64,000 nt of DNA from Candidatus Nitrososphaera gargensis Ga9.2 (lineage in GTDB: Archaea > Thermoproteota > Nitrososphaeria > Nitrososphaerales > Nitrososphaeraceae), in the NCBI RefSeq assembly GCF_000303155.1, contig NC_018719.1, forward strand, positions 558,001 to 622,000, written 5' to 3'. The translations under genes were made by a program, and so were the position numbers. A model generated the notes under the pieces. The model searched no databases. It saw only the letters and a list, made by a program, of their open reading frames with translations, and was not told the origin of the DNA. Below, one piece after another: positions 54,139-63,426 of the stretch; position 1 is the stretch's first letter, and every line of letters begins with the position of its first letter.

Positions 54139-54894
54139 ATGATTACCGGTATTGATTTTGAGCTGGTACGCATCTTGCTTGCGGCAGGAATGCTTGGTAG
54201 CGCCTCTTTCTTTGATATACGCAGACGCGAAGTCAGTGATATGCTTTGGGTCTTCTTTGGTATCACAGCGCTGGCGGTTTATGCGCTCGAGTTTGCCTAT
54301 GGAGGAGCGTTTGATCTTCTCAATACATCAGTCCCTATTTTAATTGCGGCTGTAGTCTCCTTTGGCATTTACAAATCCGGCCTATTTGGTGGCGCGGATG
54401 CACTGGCCCTGACTACCTTGGCAGCCATCCTGCCCACTTTTAGTGGAGGGATCGCAGAAAGAGTCCTGCTGCCGGCAGGCAGCGCATTTCTGGTGCATCC
54501 TATAGCTCCTCTCATTGTATTATCAAACGCAGTCATACTTTCTTTGTCCCTTATAGGCTTCAACCTAGCAAGCAATGCGGCGTATGCATCAAAAAATCCG
54601 GGCAAGCTGTTTGAGGGGCTGGAGCACGAGTCGACGGGCAAGAAAATTCTAGCAGTCACGGTAGGCTACAAGACGGGCAGCAAGCCAGGCTATGCCTTTC
54701 CCATCGAGCAGCTGGTGGACGGCAGGCGCCAGTTCAGCTTTGCTCTCAAGAACGCCGAGACTACAGAGTACGAGACGAGGCGAGACGTGTGGGTGACAAG
54801 AGGAACGCCGTTTCTCGCCTTCATGCTGGCAGGCTTTGTTTCAATGCTTTTCGTCGGAGACATTGCTGCCATTATCATGAGGCTGCTCTTTTAG
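54139..54894 (+). CDS. A24-family prepilin/preflagellin peptidase
   Basis: 251 residues from ATG 54139, placed just before the first membrane helix. Two Asp motifs of the family are visible: FFDIRRREVSD (about 25-34) and GLFGGADALAL (about 80-90, GxGD type). About six membrane helices. A long loop (about 150-215; YKTGSKPGYAFPIEQLVDGR) lies between helices 4 and 5, longer than in FlaK/PibD. It cuts class III signal peptides of archaellins and pilins. No pilin gene is next to it. Confidence 0.86.
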   Translation: MITGIDFELVRILLAAGMLGSASFFDIRRREVSDMLWVFFGITALAVYALEFAYGGAFDLLNTSVPILIAAVVSFGIYKSGLFGGADALALTTLAAILPTFSGGIAERVLLPAGSAFLVHPIAPLIVLSNAVILSLSLIGFNLASNAAYASKNPGKLFEGLEHESTGKKILAVTVGYKTGSKPGYAFPIEQLVDGRRQFSFALKNAETTEYETRRDVWVTRGTPFLAFMLAGFVSMLFVGDIAAIIMRLLF

Positions 54895-54985
54895 CCACCT
54901 GATTCAATCTTACACAGTTAGCTACTTAGCAGCTTAAGGGTACATCTTTATATGCATCCTTTTTCGATACAGGTTTGATCGCTGC

Positions 54986-55189
54986 ATGGCAATAATAAAC
55001 GCCAAGGTCGACGATAACTTGGTCAAGGAGTTCCGACACGTCATATACGAAAAATATGGCCTGAGAAAGGGTGACTTTAAGAATGCACTTGAGGAAGCGA
55101 TACTTGACTATATCCGCAAGTATGCCGCTGAAAAGGCAGCTAGCAGTGGCCAAAAAGAAGGCGCTGCCCCGGCGGCGCAGCAGCAATAA
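54986..55189 (+). CDS. Small ribbon-helix-helix-like DNA-binding protein
   Basis: 67 residues. MAIINAKVDDNLVKEFRHVI gives the strand-helix start, and KGDFKNALEEAILDYIRKYA the second helix, of an RHH protein; the tail is Ala/Gln-rich. TATA-like CTTTATATGCATCC at 54947-54960 lies about 30 bases before ATG. It may act on itself or on the large surface-protein gene that ends 3 bases after it on the other strand. Confidence 0.72.
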   Translation: MAIINAKVDDNLVKEFRHVIYEKYGLRKGDFKNALEEAILDYIRKYAAEKAASSGQKEGAAPAAQQQ

Positions 55190-55192
55190 GAC

Positions 55193-58100
55193 TTAGGTTT
55201 CTTCCTCTTCCGTCTCGTCATCTTCCTTGTCTTCTTCTATTGCTTCTTCAACAACTGTTTCTTTAATCGCTTCAGCTGCTTCTGCTTTCTCAGTTGTTTC
55301 TTTTGCAGCGCCTGCTTCTTCAATAAGAGGCTCTTCGTCTTCTGGATTCTTTTGCTTCTTAAGCATATAGATTCCGCTGCCTACTGCTGCGACTCCTCCA
55401 AGTACTGCGTAGCTCGTCCACGAAGGAAGGCCGGCAAACATGTTCCCAATTATCGGAACAGGCGGCAGGACGGTCGACGAGCCATCAATCTCCACTATCT
55501 TGCTGTACCGGGATGTCTGGTATCCATCCTTGTACGCCGTAACCATAAGCGTAATTAGGTTAGAGGATTTGTCTATGTTTGTAGGTGTGTAGATAAAGGA
55601 TGCAGTGCCGCTTGCGTCAGTAGTTACGCTTGATACGAACATCAGGCCGTGTGGTCCGCTGTCTTCCACTTTTACCGTTGCGCCCGGAACCGGAGCTCCG
55701 TTTACATCCTGTACCAATACTTTCATCATCACAGGTTGGTTGTACGCCAATATCGCGGCTCCGTTATCTACTAGAATGGCATTCATCTGTCTATGGTATT
55801 GTCCGACCATCACCTCTTTTGTTATCCTGGTCGGCTTGAAGCCATCTTTTAGCAGAGTTGCATCTACTGTAAATGTGCCAGGGTTTTCGGAAATCACTTG
55901 CGCTGTAGCGACATACGAATTGCCTGCAGGCTTGAATGTTGTTTTGTCGCCCAGCGAGAGGCCACTAGATGTTCCCCACGAGATAGTTACATTCGGTATT
56001 GGTGTTGATACTGTGATGACTGCAGGAACGGATGCGGTAAAAGTGGTGGTGCCTATGAATGAGGCGGGCAACTCTGCCACAACTGGCGCTAGCATGACAG
56101 ACGATGACTGGAGGCCGTCAGCTGTAGCGTAGATTGTAAAGTTGTCTGCCCTTCCAAAAGTAGCGACGTCAAAGCTGGCAAATGACTTGCCTTTTGGTAT
56201 GGTTACTACAGATACAGGTAGCACGTTAGAGAGGGATGACGCAAACAGCCTGACTGCAACATCATCAGGCGCAAGGACAGGATTTCCAGACACATCTCTA
56301 AGCTGAATAATGCCGATCGGGTGCGCCTTGCTGAAGGCCACTATGCTGTCAAATGGGAGTAGCACTTGGCTGGCGGTGCCTGTGTGGAAAAGCAGATGCA
56401 TATCCGATGTTGTCTGCAGCCTAGAGTCTGAATTCACACCAACAGGCACTGCACTTATTTTCTTAATTGTATTTTCTACTATGGCGCTACCGGTCTTGAA
56501 AGAGTTCTCACTGATGTGCATGCTGGCAAAACTTGATCCCGGATTGATTTCAGTAAGCTCGTTGATTGGCTTGACCAAGTACTTGACCCCTTTGTCAGAA
56601 TTTGAAGGTCTGCCAGAGGAGTCAAGTGTAATGAAAAATAGATCGGTGAACCCGTTGCGATCAAACAGCACCCTGTAGCTACTATCTGACGCATATCCGC
56701 CGGGAGAAAAGATCTTTGTCTGGACTGGGTTTAGGCCGCCTACAACTGTTAAGGTGTTTGATCCAACGGCAAAGTTTGAGAGCGAAACTGAAATATCGAC
56801 ATTATTGGCCTGACGCCCGCTCAATATCGTGGCTGTACCGTAGGAACTGCCCGAGGAAATATAGCCTGGATCGAACACTCTTGCAGCCAAGTTGTCACCA
56901 GACACGATATTGAGGTTACCCTGAGTTGGGCTATAGATCGATATCGAGTCTATAGGGTAAAGCGCGCCATCTCCTAGGTCATCTACCGGATGCCAATCCT
57001 TTTCGTTGATTACGCCATCTTTGTTAGAATCCCTGTGCGTATCAAACGAGCCATCATTGTCGCAATCATCACCATCGTCTGTAAGGTCCCCGTTATGGTT
57101 GCAGTCAACATCATCGTCATCGCGCTCTATTGCATTGAGCTGGTAAACAGCTATCGAATCAGAATCACTTGGCATATTGTCAACGGTGAATACCTTCAGC
57201 GTCCTATCAAGTGCCTTTGGGTGCGTCGGGCCAAGAGAATCTTCTAGCACTTTAAACGTTGCCGTGCTGGACCCGAGTCCTGATGCGGATGCCCCTATGG
57301 TCACTTCTTGGTCTCCGTAAAATCTCATGTACTGTCTTAGGTAAAAGCCGAATTCGCCTTTCTTTATTACTGCAGGGGCACTTTCAATGCCTGCCAGCTG
57401 GTAAGCGCTTGAAAAGAGCTCCAGCTTGATGTCTTCGGCGGCAAGCGTAGGCTGCCCTGCAGCGTCAAGTACCCCAACAAATATATCGATAGTGTTTTGG
57501 TGCAGGCTAACTTGGTCTGGAAATACATAGACTTTCAGCGAAGCAGGCTGCGTCTGAGATATCTCCACATTGGTTACAGTGTTCAGATGCCCAATGGTGC
57601 CGACTTTTGATTCAGCCCTGATAAACGCGTTGCCTGATTTCTCAAGTGTCTTTATTGTGCCTGTGGCATAGTAACTGCCCTTTTTAATCACAAGGCTGTC
57701 GGAGTCCAGCTGCACCAGCGAGCTTTCATAGTCTAATTTGACCACAATATCTTCTGGTGCCTGCAGAATGTTCCCATTGTCTTCAAGATATACAGAGAAA
57801 GGCATTTCTGAGGCCACCTGCATCTTGTTAGATGCAAGGTTGATAACTAGATCAATATCTTCGATGAGGTTCAAGGCGTCTACTACTTTGAAGGTTCTAG
57901 TAACCTTCTGGTCGCCATATTGCGCAGATATTTCAGTCTTGCCTGCCAAGTCGCTGACTTCGACATTAAACTGAGCATAGTCGCTCCCTGCAGGGATCGT
58001 GACCCTTGAAGGCACAAATGCTATTGAAGCATCTGTAGAAAGCAGCCCGATTTCAAGATCGCTTGGCGCAATGACCGGCTCACTGGTGTCGTTTGATACC

Positions 58101-58300
58101 AGCCTGACATAGCCTATCGGATAGGTGGCTGCTCCGGCCTCGACTATAGAGGTTGCAAAATTCATGTCAAGCCTGATGTCGTTCTCAAGCGCCATTGCAG
58201 GTAAGGAGATGGGTGGGACAATGAATATCATGAGTGACAGTATGGCAAAGCAGATTAATGTACAAGTCAATTTACCTGTCCTTCTCAACCCTTCTCTCAC
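55193..58300 (-). CDS. Large surface protein with Ig-like repeats, Asp-rich segment and acidic tail
   Basis: 1035 residues. Signal peptide (about 12-38; ending PAMALEND). Several repeats of an invasin/Ig-like beta unit follow, each with a phrase like IAPSDLEIGLLSTDASIAF and VTIPAGSDYAQFNVEV (near 90, 180, 290, 660). Residues about 400-450 hold an Asp/Asn-rich stretch (DDDDVDCNHNGDLTDDGDDC, DSNKDGVINEKDW) like calcium-binding EF-hand/dockerin loops. A membrane helix (about 965-985) is followed by a basic stop and a Glu-rich tail inside the cell. It could be an S-layer-like or adhesion protein; which is not certain. Confidence 0.82.
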   Translation of the reverse strand: MREGLRRTGKLTCTLICFAILSLMIFIVPPISLPAMALENDIRLDMNFATSIVEAGAATYPIGYVRLVSNDTSEPVIAPSDLEIGLLSTDASIAFVPSRVTIPAGSDYAQFNVEVSDLAGKTEISAQYGDQKVTRTFKVVDALNLIEDIDLVINLASNKMQVASEMPFSVYLEDNGNILQAPEDIVVKLDYESSLVQLDSDSLVIKKGSYYATGTIKTLEKSGNAFIRAESKVGTIGHLNTVTNVEISQTQPASLKVYVFPDQVSLHQNTIDIFVGVLDAAGQPTLAAEDIKLELFSSAYQLAGIESAPAVIKKGEFGFYLRQYMRFYGDQEVTIGASASGLGSSTATFKVLEDSLGPTHPKALDRTLKVFTVDNMPSDSDSIAVYQLNAIERDDDDVDCNHNGDLTDDGDDCDNDGSFDTHRDSNKDGVINEKDWHPVDDLGDGALYPIDSISIYSPTQGNLNIVSGDNLAARVFDPGYISSGSSYGTATILSGRQANNVDISVSLSNFAVGSNTLTVVGGLNPVQTKIFSPGGYASDSSYRVLFDRNGFTDLFFITLDSSGRPSNSDKGVKYLVKPINELTEINPGSSFASMHISENSFKTGSAIVENTIKKISAVPVGVNSDSRLQTTSDMHLLFHTGTASQVLLPFDSIVAFSKAHPIGIIQLRDVSGNPVLAPDDVAVRLFASSLSNVLPVSVVTIPKGKSFASFDVATFGRADNFTIYATADGLQSSSVMLAPVVAELPASFIGTTTFTASVPAVITVSTPIPNVTISWGTSSGLSLGDKTTFKPAGNSYVATAQVISENPGTFTVDATLLKDGFKPTRITKEVMVGQYHRQMNAILVDNGAAILAYNQPVMMKVLVQDVNGAPVPGATVKVEDSGPHGLMFVSSVTTDASGTASFIYTPTNIDKSSNLITLMVTAYKDGYQTSRYSKIVEIDGSSTVLPPVPIIGNMFAGLPSWTSYAVLGGVAAVGSGIYMLKKQKNPEDEEPLIEEAGAAKETTEKAEAAEAIKETVVEEAIEEDKEDDETEEEET

Positions 58301-58593
58301 TATGTCTCTTCTAGATCGTAGTCGCTTGCTTATTGTAGCTTAGTCTGTAAGTGAGCTATACAGACACGCGCGTATGAGAGAAGCCAGAAAAAGGTTACAC
58401 GCTATCGATCTATGAGAAGAATACCAACCATGTAGAGCGCCTATGGATCAGACAGTGTGTCGCGTCCATGCTCCTCAAATCTATACCTTAGTCCCTCAGG
58501 TGTGCCTGTTTCCTATTGCCATGAAAATAGCCCGATCAGACGATTCTGCCAGTTCTCCCATGGATCGAGAAAAATAGCTCTGCGGCCAGCTGC
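58301..58593. other. Intergenic region, nothing recognised
   Basis: Promoter region of the surface-protein gene (on the minus strand) and 3' flank of the winged-helix gene. No gene or repeat seen. Confidence 0.5.
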
Positions 58594-58893
58594 CTAGGCT
58601 GTGAGCAGTGGCACTTTTTCGTCTGGGCAGCTCTCAGTGATGAGTTCGCTCATGCGCGAGTAGCACACGAGGAATTCCCTTCCTTTCTCCGTCGTCCTGT
58701 ACACAAGCGCTCCATCTACAACATCCTGGGCTATCAATCCCTTGCCCAATAGCTGGTTAAGGTAATAGAGTATTTGCTCATAGCTAAGGTTTGCCCTGTA
58801 CATGATATGGGTCTTTTTTATTCCCGCTGTCGAAAGAGACAGGATATCCGCCATGATCTCGATCTTGCCTCTGTTATTCTTGCGTTCAGACAT
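58594..58893 (-). CDS. ArnR-like winged-helix regulator, probably self-controlled
   Basis: 99 residues from ATG 58893; TATA-like CTAATATATATTGG about 20-25 bases upstream supports this over the TTG at 58914. KIEMADILSLSTAGIKKTHI-type pattern (KIEIMADILSLSTAGIKKTH), MYRANLSYEQILYYLNQLL and wing LVYRTTEKGREFL. Closest to the protein at 8607-8933. A 16-bp palindrome (58946-58961) sits just upstream of the TATA box, and a near copy lies before the next gene at 60.4 kb. Confidence 0.83.
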   Translation of the reverse strand: MSERKNNRGKIEIMADILSLSTAGIKKTHIMYRANLSYEQILYYLNQLLGKGLIAQDVVDGALVYRTTEKGREFLVCYSRMSELITESCPDEKVPLLTA

Positions 58894-58945
58894 AGGATTG
58901 CCTAAGTCTTCCAATATATATTAGGGGGAGGGCGGAATTTTCACA

Positions 58946-58961
58946 TGGAACGGCCGTTCCA
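58946..58961. promoter_or_regulatory. 16-bp palindrome, candidate operator
   Basis: TGGAACGGCCGTTCCA, perfect palindrome, about 25 bases upstream of the TATA box of the winged-helix gene. A near-identical site lies at 60430-60445. It is the only pair of such sites I found in the window. Confidence 0.7.
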
Positions 58962-59039
58962 GTTCCATGCAGATAGTTTTCGTGCCTTCAATGCTTTTGC
59001 CATAGAGCTGTGTTGCCCAAAAATTAGCTGAAAAAGGTC

Positions 59040-60380
59040 CTATTGGCCTTCTTTGTCACTGTTGCCTCTGTTAGAGCCCTTCTTACCACTTTTTTTAGAA
59101 TCTTCACCATCGTCGTTAGATGATTCTTTTGAATCATTGTCTGAATCTTTGCCCTTGCTAGAGGCCGAAGTATTGCCATCTTCGTCATCCTCGACCAATT
59201 TTTTTGTATAGTTGATGGCATGGTATGCCGCTGATAAGTTCTGTCTTGCGGATTCAAGGTCCCCTGCTTCTATGCTTGTTCTTGCATTTGCAATGAGAGC
59301 AATCACTTCTTGCACTTTTGCCTTTGCCTCGGGGTCAGAGCTGGTCTTGTTGAGTAATTCAAGCACAGTATTCTCATATCTTGCCGCAATCTCGATAAGT
59401 TTTCTAGCTAGCTCTTCGTCTACCTCACTGGTACTGTTTGTTTCAGAGGTGAGTCTTTCTTTACTCTCCCCTTCTTCAGAGAGAGTAGATCTTATTTTCT
59501 CCAAGATCATGTTTACTCGTTCCAGGTTTCGTCCGGCGGCTTCATAGTTGCCTTCGCCTATCATCCGCTTGATGTTTGATAGAAGCAGCGCGGCGGCTTT
59601 GAATTCCTCCTCTTTATCCACGTGGTTCTTTTCGGCTACCAGTTGAAGCCTGTAGTAATATCTCTGCAGTATGTCGTACATTCCGACAATGTCTGGGTTG
59701 TTGTCTGTTGCAGTCTGCTCGAACCTTGCCACGTTCTCAGAGAGCGCATCCAGGACTTCCCGAAAGTCCCTCAGAGCAAATATGATGTGCTTCTTCGCCT
59801 CTGCCGCGTCTCCAAACTCGATTGCCTCAAGGGCAAGTGATGCCTGCGAGACTCCTTCGCCGTATTTTTCGGCAATCTCTTCAGGCAGGACGTAACCGCC
59901 CTCTACCAGATCCTTTACTTTTTGATTGACCGTTTCCTGCGCCTGCAACACAGTATTCTTTAGTATGCGGAGCTCCATCCTGCTTCCAGCATCTGCTTGG
60001 CTACTGCTTTCAGAGATTGTGAAAGTGGAAGTTGCATTCAGCTCGGCATAAAAGGCGGATACCGAGATTTCTCCAAAGCCGCATCCATCAAGCCTTACGG
60101 GTCTTGAGCGAAACGAATTGTTCTCCGCAGGCAGTATGTTCTGGGTAGCGCATTCTCCCCCTGGACCAGTTATCTTTATGATAACGGCGTAGCCATCAGG
60201 TGCATCTGCAGGTATGGCACCAACTATTATCGCCTTTTCATCAGGCGTATAGATGTCCTTGTTTGTGATCACGGTAAAGGATTCTGCAAATGCCGATATT
60301 GGTATGACCAATACCATCAATAGTAGTAACGACGCAACCAGAATTCTTGTACTTAGCAATTGACCGGCAGTGGTATACAA
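59040..60380 (-). CDS. Secreted protein with beta domain, helical region and Ser/Asp/Lys-rich tail
   Basis: 446 residues from TTG 60380. Signal peptide (about 12-32; IPISAFAESF), a beta domain (about 33-125; NKDIYTPDEKAIIVGAIPAD) with a Cys pair that may form a disulfide, a long helical region (about 145-390; VLQAQETVNQKVKDLVEGGY, coiled-coil-like), and a low-complexity tail (SKGKDSDNDSKESSNDDGED). No membrane anchor at the C-terminus, so it is released or bound to the S-layer. The near-palindrome at 60430-60445 and TATA-like TGATATAATGCC lie just upstream. Confidence 0.75.
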   Translation of the reverse strand: MYTTAGQLLSTRILVASLLLLMVLVIPISAFAESFTVITNKDIYTPDEKAIIVGAIPADAPDGYAVIIKITGPGGECATQNILPAENNSFRSRPVRLDGCGFGEISVSAFYAELNATSTFTISESSSQADAGSRMELRILKNTVLQAQETVNQKVKDLVEGGYVLPEEIAEKYGEGVSQASLALEAIEFGDAAEAKKHIIFALRDFREVLDALSENVARFEQTATDNNPDIVGMYDILQRYYYRLQLVAEKNHVDKEEEFKAAALLLSNIKRMIGEGNYEAAGRNLERVNMILEKIRSTLSEEGESKERLTSETNSTSEVDEELARKLIEIAARYENTVLELLNKTSSDPEAKAKVQEVIALIANARTSIEAGDLESARQNLSAAYHAINYTKKLVEDDEDGNTSASSKGKDSDNDSKESSNDDGEDSKKSGKKGSNRGNSDKEGQ

Positions 60381-60429
60381 CCTGTTACTACCATCTATTA
60401 CTTTCGGTAGGCATTATATCAGGAATGCT

Positions 60430-60445
60430 TGGAACGACCGTTCCA
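60430..60445. promoter_or_regulatory. Second copy of the GGAACG...CGTTCC operator
   Basis: TGGAACGACCGTTCCA, one base off the perfect palindrome at 58946-58961. It lies about 10 bases upstream of the TATA-like box of the secreted-protein gene, the same position as in the winged-helix promoter. Confidence 0.65.
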
Positions 60446-60795
60446 CCACCTATTTGGGGTCAGAAAAATGGTCGATATGCGGCGGGCGCTGCTGCGAACT
60501 GGCTTAAAAGGAATGCTGTGCCAGTGTTTGGCACGCTTGCAAATATAAAATCGCCTCAAGCCTGGAATGAGGAAAAATAGAGGTAAGCTCTTGCAAAAGA
60601 GATTGTCAGGCACAAATGATAGCTAAAGGGCGTGGGAGTAGCTATAGTGGACAGCGTGACCGACGAATAGCGGAGCATGGCGCTAAAATTGAGAGATAAA
60701 AGAGAAGGTATCTAAAAAGGCAAGGTCGTTTATGGAAGAAGTATCAGAGAGAAATGATCATTGACTAAGATGGCAGTGGAGTAGGCGCTGCCGCC
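60446..60795. other. Intergenic region without sure gene
   Basis: A frame at 60347-60580 (GQKNGRYAAGAAANWLKRNA) starts inside the neighbour's promoter and shows no family; left out. Purine-rich DNA up to the next promoter. Confidence 0.4.
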
Positions 60796-60822
60796 GAGTC
60801 GTATATATTACTAAAACGACTC
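60796..60822. promoter_or_regulatory. Inverted repeat around the TATA box of the anchored secreted protein
   Basis: GAGTCGT and ACGACTC flank a TATATATTA box (60802-60810) symmetrically. ATG follows 12 bases later, at the right distance for a leaderless transcript. A repressor bound here would cover the TATA box. Confidence 0.5.
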
Positions 60823-60833
60823 AGTTGTCCCAT

Positions 60834-61520
60834 ATGCATCTGCTGCTTGTGCTGATCACAGCTTTGATATTGTTCCTGCCCCCCTTCGCTTTTGCGCAGG
60901 ATCAGGACTACCAAGTGATCAAGTCTGATAGGAGCGAGAGTTTTGTGCTTCCTTATACTGCTTCAAACCAGGATAAAGACAACCCTCTCGTCTACACCTT
61001 TGACGAGCCCAAGCAGCCAAGCTGGATATTAACGATACAAAACAACCTCTCATATGTACCTGGCAATGACTCAAAAACCATCATCAAGATACAAGAGCCG
61101 GCTCCAAGCGAAAAATACATTGAAATTGCAATGTTTGGTGGCAACTCGACAAGATACTGGGTGGCAGTCAACACCCCGGAAGCAGGCTATGCCAGAATAT
61201 ATGACCAAAATGATGGTTGGACGGCAGACAACCCCGTATCTGTGACTCACTCTGAGAATGGGGGCTTGTCAGTCACAAACGGCAGGAGGACCGTCGTGGA
61301 CAGTCTGAACCTAAATGGCTTTGCCGCAGGGTCGATCGCAGTATATGGAAACGATGACGAAAAGGTTACAGCTAATGCCTTTGCAGGCGACATCTCGTTT
61401 CAGATTCTGTTTGGGAGCTTTGAGCAGTCACCGCTATATCTTGTGCCCGCTGCGGTCATGGCAGGAGTTGGGGGCTTGGTCATAGGCCTTCTGATATTCA
61501 AGAAGAGGAAGCCAGAGTAG
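60834..61520 (+). CDS. Secreted, C-terminally anchored protein of unknown function
   Basis: 228 residues from ATG 60834, set by the TATA box about 26 bases upstream. Signal peptide (about 1-22; ending PPFAFAQD), a beta-rich outside part (SWILTIQNNLSYVPGNDSKT, NGGLSVTNGRRTVVDSL), one membrane helix (about 203-222; VPAAVMAGVGGLVIGLLIF) and a basic end KKRKPE. The 3' end overlaps the convergent endonuclease III gene by 23 bases. No family recognised. Confidence 0.72.
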   Translation: MHLLLVLITALILFLPPFAFAQDQDYQVIKSDRSESFVLPYTASNQDKDNPLVYTFDEPKQPSWILTIQNNLSYVPGNDSKTIIKIQEPAPSEKYIEIAMFGGNSTRYWVAVNTPEAGYARIYDQNDGWTADNPVSVTHSENGGLSVTNGRRTVVDSLNLNGFAAGSIAVYGNDDEKVTANAFAGDISFQILFGSFEQSPLYLVPAAVMAGVGGLVIGLLIFKKRKPE

Positions 61521-62169
61521 TAGAACTAGAAGAAGAATAATACCTGCACATCTTTTTCAAGTCGCACGCCTTGCAGTTCGGCCTGACAGGCAGGCAGATG
61601 TTCTGCCCGTACATGACAAACGTATCGTTAACCTTTGTCCATAGCTTCCTGTCGACAAGCTTGCTCAGATCCTGCTCTGTTTGCTCGGGCGTTTTCGTGC
61701 TGACCAACCCCAGCCGGTTTGATATCCGGTGCACATGCACGTCGACTGGTATCGCAGGCTTGTCAAATGCATAAACAAGTACGCAATTGGCCGTCTTTCT
61801 GCCCACGCCCGGCAGCTTCAGCAGGCTATCGATATCAGAGGGCACCCGTCCACCAAACTTGCTGATCAGCATCTGCGAGACCTGCTTGATGCGCTCAGCC
61901 TTGATGTTGTAAAAGCCGATGCTGTGGATTATCTTTTTTATTTCATCAATGTCTGCAGAGGCCAAGTCTTGGGGCGTCTTGAACCTTGCAAAAAGCTTGT
62001 TCACCACCCGGGTAGTGTTTTCGTCCCTTGTCCGGGCAGACAATATCGTGCCTATCAGTATCTTGAACGGGTCGCCCTGCTCCTCCATCTGAAGCCCGCG
62101 CAGCGCAGTGAGCCGGGGCGGCTTTTCCCTGTTAAGTGCCTGCTCCATCTTTTTTATTATGACGCCCAT
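61498..62169 (-). CDS. nth: Endonuclease III (DNA glycosylase/AP lyase)
   Basis: 223 residues from ATG 62169; a TTG 15 bases upstream sits about 26 bases after a TATA-like AATTATATGC, so a leaderless TTG start is also possible. Helix-hairpin-helix LPGVGRKTANCVL with the catalytic Lys, VDVHVHRISNRLGL with the catalytic Asp, and the 4Fe-4S loop CLPVRPNCKACDLKKMC (spacing 6, 2, 5). It removes oxidised pyrimidines. The Ser/Thr-rich tail is unusual. Confidence 0.94.
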   Translation of the reverse strand: MGVIIKKMEQALNREKPPRLTALRGLQMEEQGDPFKILIGTILSARTRDENTTRVVNKLFARFKTPQDLASADIDEIKKIIHSIGFYNIKAERIKQVSQMLISKFGGRVPSDIDSLLKLPGVGRKTANCVLVYAFDKPAIPVDVHVHRISNRLGLVSTKTPEQTEQDLSKLVDRKLWTKVNDTFVMYGQNICLPVRPNCKACDLKKMCRYYSSSSSTTLASSS

Positions 62170-62225
62170 TGAGAGCCTGGTCAACTTGAAGGATTATGCG
62201 TACAGAGCATATAATTGCTTGACTA

Positions 62226-62248
62226 CTCCCACAGCTAAGGCATGTGAG
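62226..62248 (-). repeat. Right-end hairpin of the decayed TnpB element
   Basis: On the minus strand CTCACA, nine-base loop, TGTGGGAG, the shape common at the end of archaeal IS1341-type TnpB elements, located about 50 bases after the stop of the decayed tnpB. One bulged base is present. Confidence 0.5.
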
Positions 62249-62295
62249 ATTCCTCTGTGATCATTTTGCTCCAATCTGCAATCACCAGAAGTTCT

Positions 62296-63307
62296 TCATT
62301 TGGGATAGTCAATGTGCCCCTGCTCCAGACAGTATGCCAAGAGCTCGTTGCATGATATATTCATGCTACCATTATATTCGGCGTTTGTATCCAGTCCGCA
62401 GTTCTTGCACACAAACAACCCTTAAGTCTTTCTTGCAGCTTTATGGCAGTTGTGGCATATTTGAGAGGAGTAAGCCCCGCTTACCTCCATCACTTTGACA
62501 CCTAACCATTCTGCTTTGTATTTGATGTATGTATAAAAGCCTAAAGTATGGAAAGTTATTGATCACCCTGCGTACTCACCTACTACTATTTCTTATTCTA
62601 TTTCGTATTCCTTTCAGCTTTCCAGCTACTATTACCACGTTGGTCCTCTATGCTTCTTCGACCATTGCCTCTGAAATTTTGTGCAGCTCGTGATTGACCT
62701 GCAAGAACTCTGTATGTTTGAGTTGTCTCTTTATCTTGTAGAACACCTTTTTCTGTCCCAGCTTGCGCCGTAGGTTAAAGTAGAACCCTCTTATCCTGCG
62801 TAAGTCTTGTCCATAAAGGTTGGGTCTTTTGTTTGCGGTGTTCGTTGTCACTGCAATGTGCCGTACTCCCAAATCTATTGCAAGCACGTTTGTCGCTGGC
62901 CTTGGATATTTAGTTTCTTTTTCTATGCCGAGAAAAATATACCATTTACCTGCTTGTTGATTTACCTTGGCTTCTCTCAAATCATATTCTGTTAGTTCAT
63001 GTCTATAATCGGTATGTATTTTTAGATGTAGGCTCTTTAGATAGACTGGCACCTTCATCCAGTAGACGCTTGGAAATTTGCTATCTTTTTGTATGTCTAT
63101 CAGATCTCGTCGGAGAATCAATGGATACTGCTTTTTACTATTGATTTTGCCGCCATTTCGAATTATTCGTTCTGCCAGCCTATCAGCCTGTTGCTTTGTA
63201 GCAGAATATAGTTTGGCACCTTTTCTGCCTTGAATATATGCTTGGAAGTTATCGTACTCGCGATTGAGAAGTCCTAATTTGATTCTGCTATCGTTATCGT
63301 CTGTCAC
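62296..63307 (-). pseudogene. tnpB: TnpB of another IS605/IS1341-type element, decayed
   Basis: From ATG 63307 the N-terminal half is open for 219 residues and includes the RuvC-I Asp (VLAIDLGVRHIAVTTN). After the stop at 62648, pieces in shifting frames still match TnpB: VVAGKLKGIRNRIRNSS, YIKYKAEWLGVKVMEVSG, YSSQICHNCHKAARKT, TAA, GLFVCKNCGLDTNAEYNGSM. So the zinc ribbon and RuvC-III end are present but broken by stops and frame changes. It belongs to a different subgroup from the copies at 1-0.9 and 45.3 kb. Confidence 0.83.
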
Positions 63308-63426
63308 TTTTGCCTTGATAGTTAGCTAGCTTTGCAAGAGTCCTCGACTCTTTGTATGACACAATTATAGGCGGCAGCTAATATAGGCGGCGACTGGTTT
63401 CACAAAGACTGCGGGCTTTCTCACCG

